64,000 nucleotides of DNA from Bacteroidota bacterium (lineage in GTDB: Bacteria > Bacteroidota > Bacteroidia > AKYH767-A > 2013-40CM-41-45). Shown here piece by piece: positions 43,513 through 51,527 of the stretch. The notes under the pieces are model-generated. The model did no database searches. It saw only the letters and a list, made by a program, of their open reading frames with translations, and had not been told where the DNA came from. The stretch's first letter is position 1; each line of letters starts with the position of its first letter. A program made the position numbers and the translations under genes. Location: assembly GCA_004295015.1 (NCBI GenBank), contig SHNE01000044.1, forward strand, positions 129,998-193,997, given 5' to 3'.

Positions 43513-44586
43513 TTAAACTTTCTTGAGCTTTACCACAGCATGCTCGTTTTTATTGGCTAGTTGTCCGCATGCAGCATCAATATCTTTTCCCCGGCTTCTT
43601 CTCACATTCACAATAACACCGTGTTCTTCCAGATAATTTTTAAACTTCTCGATCTTATCTTCAGATGCATTGATATACTGCCCACCATCAATCGGATTAT
43701 ACTCAATAAGGTTGACCTTTGCCTTTACTCTTCTGCAGAAGGCCAGTAATTCTTTCGCATCTATCAACTCATCGTTAAATCCATTAAACACGATGTATTC
43801 AAACGTAACTCTGGTTCCGGTTTTGGAATAAAAATAGTTCAATGCTTCTGCCAGTGACTCAAGTGTATTGTGCTCATTAATTGGCATAATCTTGTTTCGC
43901 TTCTCATCATTGGCAGCGTGTAGGGATAAGGCCAGATTAAATCGTACCTCATCATCTCCCAGTTTTTTTATCATCTTTGATATGCCGGCAGTACTTACTG
44001 TGATTCGCTGAGCCGACATATTGAGTCCATCAGGAGAGGTAATGCGGTCAATACTATGTAACACATTGGCATAGTTGAGTAAGGGCTCACCCATGCCCAT
44101 GTACACGATATTGCTTAATGGGATTCCGTAATGTTTTTGTGACTGTTCCCTGATGAGCGCAACCTGATCGTAAATTTCATCTGCTTCAAGATTGCGCAGC
44201 CTTTCGAGACGACCGGTAGCACAGAAAGTACAGCTAAGACTGCACCCAACCTGAGAAGAAACACAAGCTGTCATTCTGGAATCTGTCGGTATCAGCACGC
44301 CTTCAACAATATTCCCATCATAGAGGCTGAATGCATTTTTTATAGTTCTGTCCTTGCTTACCTGAAATGTATCGATGGAAACGGCATGGAAGTCAAAATT
44401 TTCTTTAAGCTTTTCGCGTAATTCTTTCGATAAATTGCTCATCTCGTCAAAGTTCCTCGCACTTTTTGCCCAGCACCATTCCCAGACCTGCTTGGCCCGG
44501 AATGACTGTTCGCCTGACTCTGTGAACCATTGTTTTAGCTCATCCAGACTCAGACTGCGAATGTTTATTTTCTTTGACTCTTTCAC
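43513..44586 (-). CDS. rlmN: 23S rRNA (adenine2503-C2)-methyltransferase RlmN
   Basis: 357 residues. The radical-SAM enzyme methylates A2503 of 23S rRNA (and A37 of some tRNAs). The cluster motif is GCSLSCTFC (Cys115, Cys119, Cys122). The RlmN-specific loops include MGMGEPLLNY, SAQRITVSTAG and the second methyl-carrying Cys in DAACGQLA near the C-terminus. The best N-terminus starts with GTG at 44586 (no ATG fits before IRSLSLDELKQW). A TACCTTTG -7 box lies at 44601-44594, so the transcript may be leaderless or nearly so. Divergent from the amidohydrolase gene. Confidence 0.95.
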   Translation of the reverse strand: MKESKKINIRSLSLDELKQWFTESGEQSFRAKQVWEWCWAKSARNFDEMSNLSKELREKLKENFDFHAVSIDTFQVSKDRTIKNAFSLYDGNIVEGVLIPTDSRMTACVSSQVGCSLSCTFCATGRLERLRNLEADEIYDQVALIREQSQKHYGIPLSNIVYMGMGEPLLNYANVLHSIDRITSPDGLNMSAQRITVSTAGISKMIKKLGDDEVRFNLALSLHAANDEKRNKIMPINEHNTLESLAEALNYFYSKTGTRVTFEYIVFNGFNDELIDAKELLAFCRRVKAKVNLIEYNPIDGGQYINASEDKIEKFKNYLEEHGVIVNVRRSRGKDIDAACGQLANKNEHAVVKLKKV

Positions 44587-44593
44587 CTTCCGG

Positions 44594-44601
44594 CAAAGGT
44601 A
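44594..44601 (-). promoter_or_regulatory. candidate -7 box for rlmN
   Basis: TACCTTTG on the minus strand matches TAnnTTTG and ends 7 bases before the GTG start codon. No TTG at -33. Confidence 0.4.
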
Positions 44602-44672
44602 AGGAATCCAAAGCGTAATTAAGCTTCTGTACTTGGGATAGCATGTAGCAAGAAATCAGGTATTTTTGCAGA

Positions 44673-45857
44673 ATGAGGTTGTTGACTGCAGATTATATAT
44701 ATCCTGTTTCCGCTGCACCGATGAGAGGTGCTTATCTTTTGATTGATGATGATGGAACCGTTCTGGATCTTCTCAGAGATACAATTGATGTGTCGGTTGA
44801 TATTAAACCTGAATATCACCATGGCTTGATTTGTCCGGGATTTGTAAATGCACATTGTCACCTGGAGTTATCTTTCTTAAAAAGCAAAATAACAGAAGGG
44901 AGAGGACTTGCAGCTTTTATCAAGGAACTTGTTCCGGCAAGACGGGCATCCGAAGAAGAGATTTTCAATGCTGCTAAAGACGCAGATGCAGAGATGATTG
45001 CCAATGGAATTGTGATGGTTGGTGATATTTCTAACAATGATAGCAGTGTTGAAATAAAAAAAGCAAGTCGAATTCATTATCATTCCTTCATCGAGATATA
45101 CGACCTCAATCCTGACAAGGCATTTGAGTCCTTTGATGCCGGAATAAAGCTTTGGAAGAAGTTTAAAGCAGAAGGGTTGAGTGCCTCAATTAGTCCTCAT
45201 GCTTCCTATTCCGTGAGTGCAAAATTGCTAAAACTTATAGGAGATTTTGCTTACGAGAATGATTCTCTGCTCAGCATACACAATCAGGAAAGCAGTGGAG
45301 AAAATGACATGTTTATTAATGGCACCGGCGGTTTTGTTGAGGAGCTGAATAAAATTTCAGGTGCATACACGAATTGGAAAGCTACCGGATTCAGAAGCCT
45401 GCCTTCCGTATTCGTTCATCTTCCAAAATGTAATAAGATTGAGTTTGTTCATAATACATACTCAACTAAGGATGATGTGCGATGGGCGCATTTGTACAAT
45501 TTATTTGTGTGGTGGTGCATTTGTCCGAATGCCAATATGTATATAGAAAATCGTTTGCCTGACCTGGAGATGTTCAGGAATGAAGTGGCTAAAATCTGCA
45601 TTGGAACCGATAGTTACGCATCCAATAAAAGCCTTTCGGTGTTGGACGAGTTGAAATGTATTCAAATGCAGTATAATAATATTCCTACTCATGAACTGAT
45701 TCAATGGGCAACCAGGAACGGTGCTGATTTTTTTGGTTTGCAGAAACAATTCGGAAGCTTTGAAAAGGGAAAGCGACCTGGAATAAATGTTATTGCTAAT
45801 GTCAATTCCGAGACGCAGGCATTGAGTGATTCTTCTTACGTAATTCCTCTAATTTGA
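44673..45857 (+). CDS. amidohydrolase / deaminase family protein
   Basis: 394 residues of the TRZ/ATZ-type amidohydrolase superfamily. The metal-binding set is visible: VNAHCHLEL (HxH, about 69-74), HNQESSG (about 203-209), VHNTYSTKD and IGTDSYASN (the late Asp). These enzymes deaminate cytosine, guanine, adenosine-like bases or aminodeoxyfutalosine, and specificity is not readable from the motifs. Because some Bacteroidota make menaquinone by the futalosine route, an aminodeoxyfutalosine-deaminase-like role is possible, but that is speculation. ATG start; it is divergent from rlmN with 86 bases between. Confidence 0.85.
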   Translation: MRLLTADYIYPVSAAPMRGAYLLIDDDGTVLDLLRDTIDVSVDIKPEYHHGLICPGFVNAHCHLELSFLKSKITEGRGLAAFIKELVPARRASEEEIFNAAKDADAEMIANGIVMVGDISNNDSSVEIKKASRIHYHSFIEIYDLNPDKAFESFDAGIKLWKKFKAEGLSASISPHASYSVSAKLLKLIGDFAYENDSLLSIHNQESSGENDMFINGTGGFVEELNKISGAYTNWKATGFRSLPSVFVHLPKCNKIEFVHNTYSTKDDVRWAHLYNLFVWWCICPNANMYIENRLPDLEMFRNEVAKICIGTDSYASNKSLSVLDELKCIQMQYNNIPTHELIQWATRNGADFFGLQKQFGSFEKGKRPGINVIANVNSETQALSDSSYVIPLI

Positions 45858-46420
45858 GGCATTTTGACCTGATTTCGTAGTATTTTGATGGATTTCTTTT
45901 TTCTGAGATTGTAAAATTTACTCCTTCATGGGAGGTATTCCTTCACAACATTCACTAATTAATTTCTTACACACAGGTAGGGATTCCTAAAAAACCATAG
46001 ATCGTTTGTTTACCGAAATTCAATCTTGCAAATTGGTAGTATCGATGCTTCTCAGCTTGTTTTGAGAAAGGGAGACAATGATTTTCTTTCCGTCTGAGAA
46101 TGCATCATTTGGCATTTCAAATACAGGCATGCAGGAGATCAATTCTTAAATCCCTCTGCATCAGGCATTCCCAATTCTTCCCCGGATACTCATCAGATTA
46201 ACAGAAAATTTTTGTAAGATTGCCTGTCTTTTTTTTATGAATTTTTAATTAAATTCTTTTTATTTCGTTAGATATTAGGGGTTATTTGGCAACGTTTTTC
46301 AGAGTATTCAGTATACTTAATCACTGGATTCACTGAGGATTTGTCAGCTTTCACCAATATTTGGTTGACATTCAGGACAGAGGGGCTTATATTATATTAA
46401 TTAGATTGCAAAAAATACTG
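45858..46420. other. 563-base gap with a sigma70-like promoter at its end
   Basis: AT-rich with no gene. Two features stand out: a TTTTTTTT run near 46228-46235, and at its right end a perfect-looking TTGACA-N17-TATATT at 46365-46393. I see no structured RNA that I could name, although GCATGCAGG and CTCTGCATCAGGCAT near 46126-46170 hint at local pairing. Confidence 0.4.
46365..46393 (+). promoter_or_regulatory. candidate sigma70-like promoter of the D,D-carboxypeptidase
   Basis: TTGACA (46365-46370), 17 bases, TATATT (46388-46393), 27 bases before the ATG at 46421. The Bacteroidota primary sigma prefers TAnnTTTG, so this match is unusual and may be chance. Confidence 0.35.
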
Positions 46421-47950
46421 ATGAAAAAGATCATTCGTCTTATGGGAAGACTTTTTACCATTTCAACAGGAATGGTACTAACACTGGTGGCTTTTTCGGG
46501 TCAGTCAACTGCTGAGGTGTTGAGCAGCGATACAAATTCGGCGGTAACCCTGATGAATAGCTATCGGCCTTTTCATATCCAGTCTGCCACTCCCATTCAG
46601 GTAAATGAATCGGAAGTGCGCGCAGGCTTGTTATATGATGTAGAGAACAAGAAAGTAATATGGCAGAAGAATATGCATAGTGCATATCCGATTGCATCTC
46701 TTACTAAAATGATGGTGGCCTTGCTTGCCGTGGAGGATATCCGGGATGGGAAGTTCACCTGGGACGATAAAATTCAATGGACACGCGTTCAGTACAGTGG
46801 CAGAGGCAAAAGCCGGAGAAAAATTAATGTTTCGGTGAATTATTCACTTCGTGATGTGTTCAAAGCCACTATGATCGCATCCAATAATGAATGTTCAGAG
46901 CAGCTTGCGCGTTACCTTGGAAACGGAGACCTGCCATCAACAATCCGTAGGATGAATGCCCGTGCAAGAGAATTGCAAATGCAAAATACTTTTTATGGAA
47001 ATCCCACAGGACTTCCGGCCTCCAGTTGGATGAATGATAATGCCTCAACTCCGACTGATCAGCTTTTACTTACACTTGAAATGTTGCAGTATGAGGAGAT
47101 ATTGGAGATTGCCGGAATGGGTTATGCTTCCATCGAAAATGGCAGGGCTGCCAGTGTCATCAAGAATCACAATAAGTTAACCATAGAGTACAGCGGAGAA
47201 GTAGACGGTTTAAAAACCGGCTATACACGTCGTGCCGGTTTCTGTTTAGTTGCAACAACGGCTAAATGCGAACACCGACTTATTGGTATTGTCTTCGGCT
47301 GTCGGGCGCCTCTAATTCGTAATGAAGTCGTGAAGGACATGTTCAATGACTATTACACTTCTATTGGACTGGACAAGCTAGGCCCATATTGCGAAAATCC
47401 GATGCTGGCCAAACAGTCATCTCCTAAAGGAATAAACGGGGAACTTGTTACTTTGAAAGAGTCTGTAAAAAAGACCCACCTGGTGCGTTCCGGCGAATCA
47501 TTATCGGCTATTGCTGCAAAATATCGTTGTACTGTTCCTGAGTTGAAACGATGGAATTCGAAGACCGTTCGTTCGAGTACGATTCATCCGGGCCAACACC
47601 TGACAATTTATGATCAGGCGGTTAAAAAAGTGTTTATTCAAAAGCCTGACAATGGTACTGAAGAAGAGGATGAGAATTCCATTGTCGAGAATTCAAATGT
47701 ACAAACGAAAGAGGCCACTGCTATTAAAAGTTCTTCTTCAACTGTAGCAAAGAAGACATCCACTGTTTCAAAAGCTGCTCCAAAAGAAACGAATTACGTT
47801 TTTTATACTGTGGTTCCGGGTGATACCTTAACCAGTATTGCACGGAAATATGAAGGAACCACTGTTGAACAATTGAAGTCCATCAACAGCATCAAAGATG
47901 CTAAGTCCATCAAACCCGGGATGAAGATTAAGGTTCTCGTTCAGAGTTGA
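46421..47950 (+). CDS. D-alanyl-D-alanine carboxypeptidase (S11) with two LysM domains
   Basis: 509 residues from the ATG at 46421, preferred over an upstream TTG. A signal anchor (about 1-30) precedes the penicillin-binding S11 domain: SLTK (Ser93, Lys96), SNN (154-156) and KTG (265-267), the complete catalytic set. It trims the terminal D-Ala from peptidoglycan pentapeptides. Two LysM domains follow (about 345-395, HLVRSGESLSAIAAKY; and about 450-508, YTVVPGDTLTSIARKY), separated by a Ser/Thr/Lys-rich linker; they hold the enzyme to glycan strands. LysM tails on S11 enzymes are uncommon but plausible. Periplasmic. Confidence 0.92.
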   Translation: MKKIIRLMGRLFTISTGMVLTLVAFSGQSTAEVLSSDTNSAVTLMNSYRPFHIQSATPIQVNESEVRAGLLYDVENKKVIWQKNMHSAYPIASLTKMMVALLAVEDIRDGKFTWDDKIQWTRVQYSGRGKSRRKINVSVNYSLRDVFKATMIASNNECSEQLARYLGNGDLPSTIRRMNARARELQMQNTFYGNPTGLPASSWMNDNASTPTDQLLLTLEMLQYEEILEIAGMGYASIENGRAASVIKNHNKLTIEYSGEVDGLKTGYTRRAGFCLVATTAKCEHRLIGIVFGCRAPLIRNEVVKDMFNDYYTSIGLDKLGPYCENPMLAKQSSPKGINGELVTLKESVKKTHLVRSGESLSAIAAKYRCTVPELKRWNSKTVRSSTIHPGQHLTIYDQAVKKVFIQKPDNGTEEEDENSIVENSNVQTKEATAIKSSSSTVAKKTSTVSKAAPKETNYVFYTVVPGDTLTSIARKYEGTTVEQLKSINSIKDAKSIKPGMKIKVLVQS

Positions 47951-47996
47951 TTCCTGATTTATTTTTTTCTCGTAGTTTTACCAAAAATTACGATAC

Positions 47997-48563
47997 ATGA
48001 AAAACCTTGGTTTAGCCATATTGCTTGCGCTTGCAATCAGCACCGGAACCCGAGCACAAGAGAATAATACGACAACTGCGGCACCAGTGCCGGTTGATCC
48101 GGTAACAAAAATGATCACCTATGAAGGAGTTGTTGAAGTTAAAGGAACTACTGCAAAGATTTTGTATCAGCGAACGCTGGAGTGGTTTAACAGCAACTAT
48201 AAGAATCCAACAGATGTTATCCGGGAAAATGACGAGGCGGGGAATAAAATTGTCGGCAAACACCGTTTTAAAATAAGCAATCCTCCCGATAAATCCGGAG
48301 TAAGAGGGGATGCCGGTTTGATTCAGTACACCCTTACCATTGCTTCAAGGGATGGGCGATTTAAGTACGAAATAACCGAATTCAGCTGGAAACAACTTTC
48401 TGTTTATGCCTGCGAAAGATGGCTTGACAAGTCGGCTCCGGGCTATTTGGAAGTTTATAATGATTACCTCATTCAAATTGATAAAGAAGTACAGATTCTC
48501 ATAGCTAATTTCAAAAATTACATTTCCCACGAGAAGCCTGTAAAGGACAAGGACGCCTGGTAA
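47997..48563 (+). CDS. secreted DUF4468 domain protein
   Basis: 188 residues with a signal peptide (MKNLGLAILLALAISTGTRAQ). The region ITYEGVVEVKGTTAKILYQRTLEWFNS and YTLTIASRDGRFKYEITEFSW is the DUF4468 family, TATA-binding-protein-like domains in Bacteroidota exported proteins. Function is unknown. It stands 46 bases after the carboxypeptidase gene and is followed by a strong terminator, so the two may share a transcript. Confidence 0.85.
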   Translation: MKNLGLAILLALAISTGTRAQENNTTTAAPVPVDPVTKMITYEGVVEVKGTTAKILYQRTLEWFNSNYKNPTDVIRENDEAGNKIVGKHRFKISNPPDKSGVRGDAGLIQYTLTIASRDGRFKYEITEFSWKQLSVYACERWLDKSAPGYLEVYNDYLIQIDKEVQILIANFKNYISHEKPVKDKDAW

Positions 48564-48604
48564 GTCAACCTCGAAGGGGCATATTTACTCCAATTTTATA
48601 CTGA

Positions 48605-48640
48605 AAAAGGCCTGTGCAATTTGTACAGGCCTTTTAGTTT
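48605..48640 (+). terminator. intrinsic terminator after DUF4468 gene
   Basis: A 13-bp stem (48605-48617 with 48623-48635, one GU) around AATTT, followed by TTTT AG TTTTT. It ends just before the SPFH gene. Confidence 0.85.
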
Positions 48641-48678
48641 TTGTAATTTCAGCAAAAATAATTTTAATCGTCTTTCTC

Positions 48679-49557
48679 ATGAGCCTTTCAACCCTTAGCC
48701 TTACCCCCATAATCATCGCAGTTCTTGTTTTTCTATTCTTGGGTATCCGCATCGTTCGACCAACGCACCGTGGCCTTATTGAACGGCTGGGAAAATATAA
48801 TCGTTTTGCCGCACCGGGATTTCATTGGATCATTCCTGTGATAGATAAAATGTATCAGGTGAATATTACCGAACAGATGATCAATGCGGAGAGACAGGAG
48901 ATCATCACTTATGATAATTTGAATGCAAGTGTAGATGCCCAAGTCTATTTTAAAATAAAGATGGATGAAGAGAGCGTTAAAAACTCTCAGTATAATGTAA
49001 ATAATATCGCTTATCAAATCGTCAACCTCGCACGTACCACTCTGAGAAATATCATCGGAACTATGACACTGAAATCTGCCAATAGCGAGCGTGGAAAAAT
49101 TAATAAGAGCCTGTACACAACCTTACTCGATGAAACGGTCGGATGGGGAATTGAAATTGTGCGTACAGAATTAAAGGAAATCGATCCGCCAAAAGATGTT
49201 CAGGAAACAATGAATAAAATTGTAAAGGCGGAGAACGAAAAAATGGCCGCAATTGATTTTGCAACAGCAGTGGAAACGAGAGCAGATGGTGAGAAGCGTT
49301 CGGAAATTAAAAAAGCTGAAGGTGTTCGTACCGCTAAAATTCTCGAAGCGGAAGGGGAGGCTCAGGCGATTGCTCTTGTAAATGAAGCAGCCGAAAAATA
49401 TTTCGTAGGTAATGCCCAGCTACTTAGAAGAATTCAAGCTGTCGAAACTGCTCTTTCAAATAATTCTAAAATTATTGTTCCTTCTGATAAGGAATTGATC
49501 AATGTTATCGGTGATATGGCTGGAATCCTGCCTGTTCCAAGGGCAAAATCATCATAG
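48679..49557 (+). CDS. SPFH/band-7 membrane protein (paraslipin, QmcA-like)
   Basis: 292 residues. One N-terminal membrane segment (IIAVLVFLFLGIRIVRP) is followed by the SPFH domain (RLGKYNRFAAPGFHWIIPVIDKMYQV, YFKIKMDEESV) and a coiled coil rich in Ala/Glu/Lys (about 180-245, EGVRTAKILEAEGEAQAIAL). SPFH proteins form membrane scaffolds that organise proteases and lipids. No NfeD or FtsH gene is adjacent, unlike many members. Single gene with an upstream terminator, so it has its own promoter, which I could not identify. Confidence 0.93.
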   Translation: MSLSTLSLTPIIIAVLVFLFLGIRIVRPTHRGLIERLGKYNRFAAPGFHWIIPVIDKMYQVNITEQMINAERQEIITYDNLNASVDAQVYFKIKMDEESVKNSQYNVNNIAYQIVNLARTTLRNIIGTMTLKSANSERGKINKSLYTTLLDETVGWGIEIVRTELKEIDPPKDVQETMNKIVKAENEKMAAIDFATAVETRADGEKRSEIKKAEGVRTAKILEAEGEAQAIALVNEAAEKYFVGNAQLLRRIQAVETALSNNSKIIVPSDKELINVIGDMAGILPVPRAKSS

Positions 49558-49678
49558 ATTTAGTCCGTTTGATGAAAATCCTATCGATAAATTGATGCGT
49601 CCTTAAATAGGAGATTTCCCATTGTGCTAAAATTAAGAAACCTGATTAGATGAGCTAAAATGATATTAGCAGAATTCA

Positions 49679-50350
49679 TCAGTAAATCTTAGAGCTAAGC
49701 GCTTCCGCCACAAGAAGGTCTTCCGGGAAGGTGATTTTTATATTCCACCTGTCGCCTTCTACAAGATGAATCTTGTGCCCTGCTTTTTCAAACAATGAGG
49801 TTTCATCCGTAAAACCGTTGTCAACGGTTTTTTCGAAAGCTGCCTTTATCAATGATGATTGAAAGCACTGCGGAGTTTGTACCTGAAAATATTCTGACCG
49901 GTTAACTGCTATTGAAAGATCATTTTCTTTTTTCCTTAGTGAGTCCACGGGTATGATGCCGGGACAGGCATTTCCGTGTTTTTCTGCCACATCAAAACAC
50001 CTTTTTATCAGAGCGGTACTCAGCATTGGCCGGACAGCATCATGAATGGCAACGAGGACATCCTTCGGAACTAAACTTAATCCTGATCTGCTAGAATCTG
50101 ATCGGGTATTTCCGCCCTTTGCAATAGTTATTGGGCAAGGTGGGGGATTTGCAATTACCAGGTCATTCCAGTATGACAATGAGCTTTCGGGAAGCACCAC
50201 AATGATCTTTATCTCCTTGTCGAAGTGATAGAAACGGTCAATTGTATGTGAAAGCACCGCTTTGCCTCCGAATGAAAGAAATTGTTTTGGAATCTCACTC
50301 TTCATCCTGCTACCACTACCGCCGGCAACAAGTATCACATATTTTTTCAT
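49679..50350 (-). CDS. ispD: 2-C-methyl-D-erythritol 4-phosphate cytidylyltransferase
   Basis: 223 residues. IspD couples CTP to methylerythritol phosphate in the non-mevalonate isoprenoid pathway. The nucleotide-binding loop VAGGSGSRMKSEIPKQF, the HDAVRP motif and QTPQCF, TDETSLFE and KITFPEDL are those of the family. The ATG at 50350 overlaps the stop of the upstream Wzz-like gene by 4 bases (ATGA), so translation is coupled. This neighbour raises the alternative that it supplies a CDP-polyol for glycan, as TarI-type homologues do; IspD is still the better reading. Confidence 0.88.
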   Translation of the reverse strand: MKKYVILVAGGSGSRMKSEIPKQFLSFGGKAVLSHTIDRFYHFDKEIKIIVVLPESSLSYWNDLVIANPPPCPITIAKGGNTRSDSSRSGLSLVPKDVLVAIHDAVRPMLSTALIKRCFDVAEKHGNACPGIIPVDSLRKKENDLSIAVNRSEYFQVQTPQCFQSSLIKAAFEKTVDNGFTDETSLFEKAGHKIHLVEGDRWNIKITFPEDLLVAEALSSKIY

Positions 50351-51369
50351 TTTGATGCCTTCTGTTTTTGTCTGAACTCAATTATAGGTTTATTGTTTGA
50401 CATCAAAACGTGCAAATAATTTTTATATCGCAATTTAAAATAAATGGAGTAAATAATTCCCGATAAAACCAATAACATGATCATTCCACAAATTAAAATT
50501 GATTGCCAACCGATGGAACGATGACTTGGCCTTGCTTTGATTACCACCACCACTGAAGGAAGATTTTTTTCCTTGATAGATTGTACTGCCAAAGAGTAAA
50601 ATACTTTCATACGAATCAATTCCTCCGTTGAACTTTCAACCCTTGAAATCAGTCCTCCAAGTCTTGATTGTAAATCCAGCAAAGCCATGGAATTTACCGG
50701 TTGTCTTTCAAGCCGGGTCATAACAGTATTCAGTTCGCTCATCTGTGCCTTAAAAAGCGCCGTCCTGGTGTCACTGTCTTCCTGTGCCTTTTTAAGCATC
50801 AAATCATAGAGTTCCAACTTTTGAGTCATGGAATTCATGATGTGTTTTTTGTTGGTTTCATCACAAAAACGGAGGATTTCGTTCGCCATCTCTGCCGCTA
50901 AATAGCGATGCTTGTCAGAAACAAATACAGCGATTTGATTAAAAGGAGTTTTTTTAATTACAATAGAACCGCTCAAGCGTGCTAAGGCAGATTCATAGTA
51001 AAATTCATTTGTTGTATCAATGCCATAATGCTTGATAAGATTGAATTTTTTAATCAGATGATCGTACAGCTGAGTGGAATTAACTAATTGATAGGCTCTG
51101 TTGAATTGCTCGTTAGCATTTATCCCACCATCAAAATTGTACTCCTTATTTTGTCCCACACTTGCACCGCCTGATCCTTCACTCATATAAAACGAAGCCT
51201 GCGATGTATAGGTAAAAAGCATATATTTAAGAACCCAGAAACTTAATGCGCCACTAATTAAAAGTATACTGAGATATAGCCACTTTCTTCTGCTTAATAC
51301 AGCCAGTATTTCATCTGTGCTTACGGATGAAGTACCTGTCGTTTTAGGTAAGTTTATATTTGACTCCAT
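50347..51369 (-). CDS. Wzz-like chain-length determinant protein
   Basis: 340 residues. Membrane segments near both ends (about 34-55, LYLSILLISGALSFWVLKY; and about 285-310, ILICGMIMLLVLSGIIYSIYF) enclose a coiled periplasmic domain (about 60-280, MTQKLELYDLMLKKAQED). The second segment follows VVVIKARPSHRSIGWQS, the Pro-containing segment typical of Wzz/polysaccharide copolymerases. They set polymer length in O-antigen or capsule export. It is divergent from the O-antigen-ligase gene, consistent with a shared locus, and overlaps ispD by 4 bases. No kinase domain. Confidence 0.85.
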   Translation of the reverse strand: MESNINLPKTTGTSSVSTDEILAVLSRRKWLYLSILLISGALSFWVLKYMLFTYTSQASFYMSEGSGGASVGQNKEYNFDGGINANEQFNRAYQLVNSTQLYDHLIKKFNLIKHYGIDTTNEFYYESALARLSGSIVIKKTPFNQIAVFVSDKHRYLAAEMANEILRFCDETNKKHIMNSMTQKLELYDLMLKKAQEDSDTRTALFKAQMSELNTVMTRLERQPVNSMALLDLQSRLGGLISRVESSTEELIRMKVFYSLAVQSIKEKNLPSVVVVIKARPSHRSIGWQSILICGMIMLLVLSGIIYSIYFKLRYKNYLHVLMSNNKPIIEFRQKQKASK

Positions 51370-51527
51370 GGCTGATTAAAGTTGACGGGTAATGTTAAGA
51401 AATATTCCGCTTCTAAAGCAAGGATTTTTGTAAACTGCATCCAATTATAAGTGAAGAAAACTGGTATAGTGATTAATCCGTATAATTATCCAAAATTTGA
51501 TTGAGATTTAATTGTTTTATTTGGCAA

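Noticed and set aside
46070-46235. Possible small RNA in the gap before the carboxypeptidase gene
   Set aside because: A T run (46228-46235) follows weak pairings only; no stable stem or promoter of the usual kind was found.
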